In this document: positions 1 through 5,739 of the stretch, in pieces
How positions within the stretch are numbered: position 1 is the stretch's first letter
How the letters are laid out: each line of letters begins with the position of its first letter
Source: Spirosoma sp.
Lineage (GTDB): Bacteria > Bacteroidota > Bacteroidia > Cytophagales > Spirosomataceae
DNA length: 6,997 bases
Direction: 5' to 3'
Assembly: GCA_028288385.1 (NCBI GenBank)
Contig: JAQBNX010000431.1
Location: 1-6,997, forward strand
The notes under the pieces: generated by a model
Database searches by the model: none
What the model was told of the DNA's origin: nothing
The model's input: the letters and a program-made list of their open reading frames with translations, nothing else
Program-made: the position numbers and the translations under genes

Positions 1-1056
1 TTTGGCAACTATGCGGGCTTCATCATTGGCATCAGCAGTTGGCTCGGCAGTGTATCGGCCATGGCTTTTGGAGCCGCCGTCATGAGCGAGTACATTGGAT
101 TACTAAACCCATCATTAGTAAACCATCAAAAACTTGTCGCAATTAGCATCCTGCTGGCGTTTGTTGCCTTTCACTGGCTCGGCGTTCGTCTGGCCAGCCA
201 GGCGCAGGAGGTGATGAGCGTAGTGAAAGCGGTGGGGCTGCTGGCGTTCGTAGTCGTTTGTTTTACAGCCTCTCCGGAAAAAACGGCACTGGTATCAGCC
301 AGCACGATTCGCCCACTGGCCGAGGGCGGAGTATGGCTGGGGATTCTGGCTGCGCTGCAATCGGTGTTCTATACGTATGATGGCTGGCACACGGCGGCTT
401 ACTTCACCGAAGAGGACGTTGACCCAAGCCGCAACTTGCCCCGCTCCATGATCAGTGGCGTCTTGCTGATTATTGGTATTTATCTATTGGTTAACCTGGC
501 GTTGCTCTACGTCTTACCGTTGCAGACGCTGGCAGGCTCTAAACTCCCGGCTGCCGATGCTGTACAATTGCTGTTTGGGCCGCGCGGGGCGCAGATCGTT
601 ACGTTCCTCTTGATGATTTCGATCATGGGCATCATTAACGCTCAGATCATGTTCAACCCGCGCGTTATCTTCGCCATGGGTCGCGACGGGCTGTTTTTCC
701 GATTCGTTACCGCCGTCAATGACGGTGGCACACCCACCTATGCTACGTTGCTGACGGCCGGTGCTTCCATTGGTATGATCCTGACCAATACATACAGTAA
801 GCTCTCCGACATCGCTACGTTCTTTTTTGTCTTGTGCTACGCGTCGGGCTTTGCGGCCCTGATTCGACTTCGACAAACCGAGCCAGCACTTCCCCGTCCG
901 GTGCGGGCCTGGGGTTATCCGTTCACTACCTGGACGTTGTTGCTGGCTTCGCTGGCGTTTTTGGCTGGCGTTGTTATTGGTGACTTCTCCAGCAGCCTCT
1001 ATGCCATCGGGTTCATTCTGGTAAGTTACCCGGTTTATCTGCTCATTAAAAAATAA
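1..1056 (+). CDS. APC-superfamily amino acid permease, 5'-truncated by window edge
   Basis: This is an inner-membrane amino acid transporter; the substrate cannot be read from sequence. The frame is open from base 1, so the ATG at 61 is internal and the true start lies outside the window. The visible 351 codons contain about ten hydrophobic segments, corresponding to roughly TM3-TM12 of the usual 12; TM1-TM2 (with the substrate-binding glycine-rich stretch of TM1) are missing. The best signature is at visible residues 123-150, FYTYDGW followed by EE, DPSRNLPR: the TM6 end and following loop of LAT/SteT-like permeases (AA_permease_2 type). A second conserved stretch, NPRVIFAMGRDG, follows TM8 near residue 218. 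The protein ends in a lysine pair after TM12. It converges on the PBP4 gene with only 5 bases between stop codons and no evident terminator. Family assignment is firm; LAT-like subfamily is likely. Confidence 0.9.
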   Translation, partial: FGNYAGFIIGISSWLGSVSAMAFGAAVMSEYIGLLNPSLVNHQKLVAISILLAFVAFHWLGVRLASQAQEVMSVVKAVGLLAFVVVCFTASPEKTALVSASTIRPLAEGGVWLGILAALQSVFYTYDGWHTAAYFTEEDVDPSRNLPRSMISGVLLIIGIYLLVNLALLYVLPLQTLAGSKLPAADAVQLLFGPRGAQIVTFLLMISIMGIINAQIMFNPRVIFAMGRDGLFFRFVTAVNDGGTPTYATLLTAGASIGMILTNTYSKLSDIATFFFVLCYASGFAALIRLRQTEPALPRPVRAWGYPFTTWTLLLASLAFLAGVVIGDFSSSLYAIGFILVSYPVYLLIKK

Positions 1057-1061
1057 CCTGG

Positions 1062-2330
1062 TTAGAACCGCTCGTGGATCTGCTTCAGGAGTTCTGCTGT
1101 TTGTTGACGCACGGCAGAAACCGACCCCGTAAAATTGTTATTCATCACGCTGAAATAAAGCAATTTTCCTCGCCTGGTCAGCAGGTAGCCGCTCAAGTTG
1201 TATACCCCGCTCATGGACCCGGACTTGGCAAATAGATAGGGCTTATCCGAAGGGGCCATGCTTCGTAATGTTCCCGTCTGCCCCGCAGCTGGAAGCAGCG
1301 CAAACAGCCGTTGCTGCGGCACGAGGGCTGCCAGTTTAGTCAGCAAATCAATCAGGACATTCGGCGTAAATAGATTGTAGCGCGACAGCCCCGACCCGTC
1401 GACCCACTTTGCCGAAGCAGCCGGATAGTGCAGCACCGAATCGGCCACCCGGCGTAGCTGGGCGGTGGGATCGAGCCGGTTGGTGGAACTCTCAGCGCCA
1501 ATCATGACTAGTAATTGTTCTGCGAAAAAGTTGTCACTTACCTGAAGCATCCGTTTGTAAAGAGAATCTGTTGCTATACCCCGCAGCAGTCGGGCATTAG
1601 GCGAAACAGGTTGTTGAACGACACCAACCGGCCGATGCAGCGTATCGACCAGCAACTGAGCCGCCAGCCCTGCCTGCCAGCGGAAGGGTACGTCCTGTAC
1701 GGCAATGCCAGCCTGGGCAGGACGTAGAAACTGATTGCTGAATTCGGCACGCCGGATGGTCTTTACCGCGTTTGATTCGGACGAGGCCTGCACGCTGTCC
1801 ATAAACCTGCTCGGGCTGCTGGATTTCCCCCTAAACCGCACCACATTACCATAAAGTGGCAGTGGTGCCCGTTCGGGGGAGTAATAGTCGTTGTAATCAT
1901 CCCACGCCCAGCCTGGTCCATAGCGGGGGCTATTATAATTGACGGCCGAAAAATACAGCCGCTCCGGCCTGTTACGCAGAAAAGCCAGCGCTGTCGTATC
2001 GGGTAAGTCGGGGTGCAGCAGGAGCGGATTCCCAGTTCCCCAGAAAATAAGCGAGTCGAACCGAACAACGTAGCGTAGGACAGGCAGCGAGTCGGGCAGG
2101 GTCAGCAGCCCGGCGTAGAACGTGAATAGTTTGGTGGTCGATGCGGGGGTGAAGGGCCGGTCGGCGTTGTGTTGAATCAGATACTTTCTAGTGGCCGGAT
2201 TGTAGAGGGCAACCCCCATAATACGGTCAGCATAGGTTGAATTGGTGCGCAGGTCACGGACAATTAGCCGGACGGGAGAGCAACCGGTCAAGATAAAACC
2301 AATAAGGACGAGGAAGAGCAGCGTTTTCAT
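1062..2330 (-). CDS. dacB: D-alanyl-D-alanine carboxypeptidase / PBP4-type lipoprotein (peptidase S13)
   Basis: It is predicted to cleave D-Ala-D-Ala stems or cross-links of peptidoglycan in the periplasm, using an acylating serine. I chose the ATG at 2330 because it opens directly on a lipoprotein signal, MKTLLFLVLIGFILTGC, lipobox LTGC, lipidated Cys17; the 422-aa product would be membrane-anchored. An in-frame ATG at 2393 exists but lies in a hairpin and would bury the signal. Active-site motifs are present in order: STTK (Ser64, Lys67), SDN (265-267), the S13-typical DGSGLSRYN (311-319) and KSG (369-371), followed by SMSGVYNLSGYL. The third box is KSG rather than the usual KTG, a mild substitution. 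Ser64 to SDN is 201 residues, against about 244 in E. coli PBP4, so the inserted domain is shorter. No Shine-Dalgarno sequence precedes the start. It is separated from the upstream protease by a perfect hairpin. Confidence 0.93.
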   Translation of the reverse strand: MKTLLFLVLIGFILTGCSPVRLIVRDLRTNSTYADRIMGVALYNPATRKYLIQHNADRPFTPASTTKLFTFYAGLLTLPDSLPVLRYVVRFDSLIFWGTGNPLLLHPDLPDTTALAFLRNRPERLYFSAVNYNSPRYGPGWAWDDYNDYYSPERAPLPLYGNVVRFRGKSSSPSRFMDSVQASSESNAVKTIRRAEFSNQFLRPAQAGIAVQDVPFRWQAGLAAQLLVDTLHRPVGVVQQPVSPNARLLRGIATDSLYKRMLQVSDNFFAEQLLVMIGAESSTNRLDPTAQLRRVADSVLHYPAASAKWVDGSGLSRYNLFTPNVLIDLLTKLAALVPQQRLFALLPAAGQTGTLRSMAPSDKPYLFAKSGSMSGVYNLSGYLLTRRGKLLYFSVMNNNFTGSVSAVRQQTAELLKQIHERF

Positions 2331-2350
2331 GGCAGAAATTAGATGCGCGC

Positions 2351-2411
2351 TCCGTCCAGATACAATGAATGCCATTACATAACGTAATGGCATTCATTGT
2401 ATCTGGACGGA
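2351..2411. repeat. Perfect 28-bp inverted repeat with 5-nt loop; possible terminator
   Basis: Arms 2351-2378 and 2384-2411 are exact reverse complements over 28 bp around the loop ATAAC (2379-2383); pairing stops at both outer ends. It begins 10 bases after the protease stop codon and ends 20 bases before the PBP4 start on the minus strand. Arm ends are GC-rich (TCCGTCC) and the middle is AT-rich. No T-run follows on either strand, so it is not a textbook intrinsic terminator. It may still end or protect the protease mRNA, attenuate read-through into the PBP4 gene, or be a member of a dispersed palindromic family. The structure is certain; the role is inferred. Confidence 0.9.
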
Positions 2412-2421
2412 CAAGTGGCTA

Positions 2422-5085
2422 TTACCGCGCAATAATAACCTTTTGTGTCAGCACTACGTCACCTGCTTTCAGCCGGACAAAATACTGACCGATGGGCAAC
2501 TGGCTAAGGTCAAGTTGCTGGCTGAAAGTTGTACCACCAACGTGAACGGTCGATTGCCGAAGAGCCTGCCCATTGGGCCCGCTGACAGTCAGCCCGACGT
2601 CGGCTACTGGCTTGTTCAGTTCGGCTTCTACCCGAACCAATCCTGTGCTAACAGGATTCGGGTATATGGTGAAACGGCCAGCGGTCACTGGTTCAGTAGC
2701 CAGCACGGGCGGGGGTGGCGGCACCTGAATTTCCAGGTTGTCGATGATCCAGCCCCAACCATGCGCCAACTGGTCAGCAAAGAGCCGAAACCGAATCAGG
2801 ATCGTCTCTCCCGCCTTGAAATTTCCGGTAGCCAGCAAGCGCAACGTGCGTCGCTTGTAGAGTGATGAGGTGCCGACTGCTGCTGAGTTTTGCTCGTTTG
2901 GTAGTCCCGCAACGGGCCGGCTGTTATAAGCGGCCAGCCAGTCGGCCTGGTCGTTGGAGTCATAGCCGTTGATCAGTGGTTTCCAGGTTTGCCCGTTGTC
3001 GCTGGAGCCTTCGACAATGACGTAGTCATAGAATTCGCTGCTGCCAAAGACGCTTCCAGGTTCGCCTGGCTCCACCAAAACAACCTCATCGTAGCGCATA
3101 AGGGCACTGTCGGGGTTGGCCTTCAGGGTGATGGGGGCCAGCAGCACCGATTCGTAGTTGCTTTGGTACCGGTAATCGCTGCCATTGCGGTAAGCATGTT
3201 CGGAATTAAGCGCCGGACTCGTAAAACTTTCCGGTGTGGTTATCGAGAACCCATAACTGACAAAATCAGTAGCGGCAGCCGCATTCTGAAACGTCGTTGC
3301 GTAGCGGTCGCGGGGGGCTTGCGGGGCCACAACACTGAGCTCATAAAAGCCGGTTGCTGGGTTGATGGACCGATTTTTGGCCTTAGATGCATCCCGCGCT
3401 ACAATGCGGTACGTTAGTTTGTCTCCTGCCTTCAGTGAGTTTGCCCCAAACCTGATCCGATTGATGTATAGGCTGTCGTATTGAACGTTTCCAATTGGCC
3501 CCTGGCTGTAGCGCAGTGGCAGGGCGGGCTGAGCCTGACCATTGAGCTGGTATTCCACATAAGCCGAGTCGATACCCGTTGGCCGATTATCAGAAATTGT
3601 GACGTAGAAGGGCAGACTGTCGGCGACGGCGGTGGTGAAAATAAAGTTTTTGGATGGACTGTATCGAACTGTCGGCGGTACGTTGTCTGGTCCAAGCTGA
3701 ACGCGGTGCAGCGTCTGCTGACCAGCGGGCGTTTTGCCGGGGTTCGTAAACGTTCGGCCCGACGCATCCTGCGCCTGAAAATAATACCAGATGTCACCCT
3801 GTGCCTGGGCAGCCGGAAGCGTATATCGAAACTCGTCGGTGGTACCAACGCGAGCAGGTGTGATGGCAATAAATGTCGAGTCGGCGTTTGTGGGCGGGCC
3901 TTTGCGGTAGAACAGCCGAACCGACCCATCTGTGAGTGTCGTGTCGCTGATGACACGCGTGCTAAAGACCAGATCTTTCACATCCTCGCTGCTGGCCAGT
4001 GGCTCGTGCAGCACAGACGTGGTTTTCCATTCCAGATCCGTCATAAAGTTCAGCACGAGCGGCCCCGGTGAATGAATGGCTTCAGCATTGCCTAACTGCG
4101 GGGTCATCAGCGAGTTCGGGTTCCGGGCCGGATAGGTGCTTTCGTCGAGGTGATAAATGCTCGATCCCTTGTTGTAGGTTGCGGGCGCATACAGTTTGGC
4201 CCGCTGCCCCGTCTTCTGTTTCAAAATAGGTCCATTCAGAAACAGGCTATTGGTGGTAAACTGGCGAAACAAAGCCGCCGAGTTATCGGGGAAAGCGGTC
4301 ATCGAGGTCACCAGCCGCTGGCCCTGACCATTCTCAATAAAGTGGTCGTACACCCCCGGGAAACCATTCGACAAGTATTGACCCACGCTCCCGTTGTCTG
4401 GTACGCCAAAATAGCCGATGAAGCCCAGCCCGTGGCATATTTCGTGCAGTACCACCGAAACCAGGTCGGTTTGTCCGGCCGGTGGATTTGCGTCTGTACC
4501 GTAGTACCAGTTGTTGTTTTTGTTAAAATCAGCCCCAATGTCCGGATCGTTGGGGTTGTTGAGTTGCCGCCGGGCAATTTTTTCGGCCAGTGCAATGGGA
4601 TAAATACCGTTGGCCTTCTGAACCCCATCGGAGCCTACCCTGACCTCGGTGGGCCCAGCTGAACCCAAAATGCCCCGGTCCTGCTGGATCCAGTTAGCCT
4701 GAATCCGAATAGGCACCGATGACACCAGGAGAGTCGACCAGATATCGACTGCGTACTGAAACGCCCGTTGGGCTTCGGGTGTAAATCCGTTGTAGTTAAC
4801 GATAAACTGCGACGTGGCTGCCAGCCGCCCCCTCGGATTCTGACGTGCCTTCAGAAACGCATCGGGTGGCAGAATTCTGGTAAACTCATCCCGCTCGGTT
4901 TTATAGCAAATTGTTTTAGGGATTATCGGTGCGGTACGCAGTTGCCGAACAAACCGGGCATACCCCGGGGAGGAGGCAACCTCCTGCCCCTGCACAGACA
5001 GAGGCCGCAGGAGGGCAACTACTACGCTCCACATTAGTGCAAGGCCGACCGGGCTTGACCGGGCCGAAAAATTCCAATAAAACAT
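2422..5085 (-). CDS. T9SS-exported multidomain metzincin-type zinc metalloprotease
   Basis: This 887-aa protein is predicted to be a secreted or surface-attached protease. Residues 1 to about 33 form a signal peptide (hydrophobic core WSVVVALL, cleavage near VQG/QE). Residues 91-350 form the catalytic region: FTPEAQRAFQYAVDIW, PDIGADFN, WYYGTD, then HEICHGLGF (214-222) with zinc ligands His214 and His218 and catalytic Glu215. The HExxHxxGxxH third position (224) is Gly, so the third ligand is probably His312 (YHLDE), just before a Met-turn SLMTP (Met327), as in leishmanolysin-type (M8) enzymes. Two Ig-like beta domains follow (about 355-465 and 468-590), then a jelly-roll-like domain (about 595-787), a five-proline linker (789-793) and a T9SS sorting domain from about 803 (YPNP, ending KVIIAR). 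Only two cysteines occur, 60 and 217. The TAA stop is followed in frame by TAG. Met18 is a possible alternative start. The substrate is unknown. Confidence 0.88.
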   Translation of the reverse strand: MFYWNFSARSSPVGLALMWSVVVALLRPLSVQGQEVASSPGYARFVRQLRTAPIIPKTICYKTERDEFTRILPPDAFLKARQNPRGRLAATSQFIVNYNGFTPEAQRAFQYAVDIWSTLLVSSVPIRIQANWIQQDRGILGSAGPTEVRVGSDGVQKANGIYPIALAEKIARRQLNNPNDPDIGADFNKNNNWYYGTDANPPAGQTDLVSVVLHEICHGLGFIGYFGVPDNGSVGQYLSNGFPGVYDHFIENGQGQRLVTSMTAFPDNSAALFRQFTTNSLFLNGPILKQKTGQRAKLYAPATYNKGSSIYHLDESTYPARNPNSLMTPQLGNAEAIHSPGPLVLNFMTDLEWKTTSVLHEPLASSEDVKDLVFSTRVISDTTLTDGSVRLFYRKGPPTNADSTFIAITPARVGTTDEFRYTLPAAQAQGDIWYYFQAQDASGRTFTNPGKTPAGQQTLHRVQLGPDNVPPTVRYSPSKNFIFTTAVADSLPFYVTISDNRPTGIDSAYVEYQLNGQAQPALPLRYSQGPIGNVQYDSLYINRIRFGANSLKAGDKLTYRIVARDASKAKNRSINPATGFYELSVVAPQAPRDRYATTFQNAAAATDFVSYGFSITTPESFTSPALNSEHAYRNGSDYRYQSNYESVLLAPITLKANPDSALMRYDEVVLVEPGEPGSVFGSSEFYDYVIVEGSSDNGQTWKPLINGYDSNDQADWLAAYNSRPVAGLPNEQNSAAVGTSSLYKRRTLRLLATGNFKAGETILIRFRLFADQLAHGWGWIIDNLEIQVPPPPPVLATEPVTAGRFTIYPNPVSTGLVRVEAELNKPVADVGLTVSGPNGQALRQSTVHVGGTTFSQQLDLSQLPIGQYFVRLKAGDVVLTQKVIIAR

Positions 5086-5095
5086 GTAGATTGGG

Positions 5096-5103
5096 TAAAC
5101 TTA
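5096..5103 (-). promoter_or_regulatory. Candidate -7 promoter element of the protease gene
   Basis: On the minus strand the bases read TAAGTTTA, one mismatch from the Bacteroidota -7 consensus TAnnTTTG, and CCCAATC follows directly. A similar TAnGTTTA plus CCCAATC arrangement precedes msrB. No TTTG or TTG sits at the usual distance upstream, and transcription from here would leave a leader of only about five bases, so the call is weak. Confidence 0.22.
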
Positions 5104-5110
5104 GGTCAAT

Positions 5111-5122
5111 ACGTAATTACGT
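5111..5122. promoter_or_regulatory. 12-bp perfect palindrome upstream of the protease gene
   Basis: ACGTAATTACGT is its own reverse complement over 12 bases; the flanking T (5110) and T (5123) do not extend it. It lies 26 bases upstream of the protease start codon and 7 bases upstream of the candidate -7 element, where a repressor or activator dimer could act. No regulator is encoded in the window and there is no second copy, so operator function is only a suggestion. Confidence 0.35.
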
Positions 5123-5129
5123 TTGTTTG

Positions 5130-5202
5130 AGGCTGAGCGTGGCAGGCAACCCGACTATAAACGAACCGTTCCAGTCCTGATTGCCTGCTGTCGACTCAGC
5201 CT
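5130..5202 (-). repeat. Long imperfect hairpin just downstream of msrB
   Basis: Four nested stems total 24 pairs: 5130-5137 with 5195-5202 (AGGCTGAG/CTCAGCCT), 5142-5149 with 5181-5188 (GCAGGCAA/TTGCCTGC), 5153-5156 with 5173-5176, and 5160-5163 with 5167-5170 around a 3-nt loop. Internal loops separate them. The structure starts 4 bases after the msrB stop codon and fills much of the gap to the protease. It could end or stabilise the msrB transcript, or sit in a leader of the protease mRNA. The minus strand continues CAAACAAACG, without a T-run. The outer two stems are clear; the inner ones could be chance. Confidence 0.6.
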
Positions 5203-5206
5203 TGAC

Positions 5207-5614
5207 TTATTTAACCTCTTCAGCGCGTTTCAGCACCAGCGATGCAGAATTTAGGCAGTACCGCATTCCGGTGGGTTTGGGACCATCGTTGAATACATGG
5301 CCGAGGTGAGCGTCGCATACATTGCACAACACTTCCGTGCGGATCATGCCATGGCTGAAATCTTTTTCCAGCCGAATGCGCTCTTCTTCTATGGGCTCCG
5401 TGAAGCTAGGCCAACCAGTGCCCGACTCAAATTTGGTTGTCGACTCGAACAGTTCGGTGCCGCAGCACACGCAGGCATACAAACCCGGCTCGTGCGATTC
5501 ACAATATGCTCCTGTAAAAGCCCGCTCTGTGCCTTTCCCACGAGCCACGCGGTACTGCTCCGGCGTTAGTTGCTGCCGCCACTCTTCGTCGGACTTACTA
5601 ATTTTCTGAATCAT
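5207..5614 (-). CDS. msrB: Peptide-methionine (R)-S-oxide reductase MsrB
   Basis: This cytoplasmic repair enzyme reduces the R-epimer of methionine sulfoxide in proteins back to methionine; no signal peptide is visible. At 135 aa it is a complete single-domain SelR/MsrB. The zinc site is intact: Cys48/Cys51 (CVCC) and Cys97/Cys100 (CNVC). Other family signatures are SGTGWPSF (64-71), HLGHVFNDGP (103-112) and RYCLNSASL (118-126), with catalytic Cys120. The classical resolving-cysteine position in the GWPSF region is Thr66 here; Cys38 (GAYCESHEPG) and Cys50 are the remaining cysteines, and Cys38 is a candidate alternative. The start at 5614 gives the normal MsrB N-terminus; a purine run GAAAGAG lies too close to the ATG to be a normal ribosome site. 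It is divergent from the recQ-type gene (125-base gap) and is followed on its own strand by a long hairpin. Confidence 0.97.
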   Translation of the reverse strand: MIQKISKSDEEWRQQLTPEQYRVARGKGTERAFTGAYCESHEPGLYACVCCGTELFESTTKFESGTGWPSFTEPIEEERIRLEKDFSHGMIRTEVLCNVCDAHLGHVFNDGPKPTGMRYCLNSASLVLKRAEEVK

Positions 5615-5646
5615 ACTCTTTCAGGCTGTAGATTGATGATTGGGTA

Positions 5647-5654
5647 TAAACGTA
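5647..5654 (-). promoter_or_regulatory. Candidate -7 promoter element of msrB
   Basis: The minus strand reads TACGTTTA, one mismatch from TAnnTTTG, 32 bases upstream of the msrB start codon, followed after TA by CCCAATC. The leader would be about 25 bases. No TTTG lies at the expected -33 position, so the support is the element itself and its likeness to the sequence before the protease gene. Confidence 0.25.
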
Positions 5655-5672
5655 AAACGCGCAGTCGGCCGA

Positions 5673-5698
5673 TTTGTCTTTTAGAGGGTGTAAATTTG
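5673..5698 (+). promoter_or_regulatory. Candidate Bacteroidota promoter of the recQ-type gene
   Basis: TAAATTTG at 5691-5698 matches the phylum's -7 consensus TAnnTTTG exactly. A TTTG is present at 5673-5676, but the spacer is 14 bases, shorter than the roughly 17-23 normally seen. Transcription would begin a few bases after 5700, giving a leader of about 35 bases before the ATG at 5740. Confidence 0.4.
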
Positions 5699-5712
5699 CG
5701 CCGATAGGTCGG

Positions 5713-5728
5713 TTGTCCAGGCGGACAA
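5713..5728 (+). other. Small hairpin in the recQ leader
   Basis: TTGTCC (5713-5718) and GGACAA (5723-5728) pair over 6 bp around the loop AGGC, ending 11 bases before the start codon. It would lie in the predicted 5' leader and could affect ribosome access. A stem this short can arise by chance. Confidence 0.3.
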
Positions 5729-5739
5729 ACTACGCATTA

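Noticed and set aside
61..63. ATG at 61 as the start of the permease
   Set aside because: The frame stays open to base 1 and the codons before 61 encode hydrophobic membrane sequence continuous with the following segment, so this Met is internal.
2331..2393. N-terminal extension of the PBP4 gene from an ATG at 2393
   Set aside because: The extra 21 residues are partly encoded by the hairpin and would place a lipoprotein signal peptide inside the protein; the ATG at 2330 gives a normal signal with lipobox LTGC.
2351..2411. Hairpin as a standard rho-independent terminator
   Set aside because: Neither strand has a T-run after the stem, so I kept it as an inverted repeat with a possible, unproven terminator role.
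2443..4662. Plus-strand open frames opposite the protease (for example 2443-2865, 3481-4071, 4150-4662)
   Set aside because: They are rich in Arg, Cys, Gln and His without domain signatures and lie entirely antisense to a well-supported gene with ordered domains.
1062..5614. msrB, protease and PBP4 as one functional operon
   Set aside because: They share a strand, but gaps of 121 and 91 bases with large hairpins, and unrelated functions, argue for separate units.
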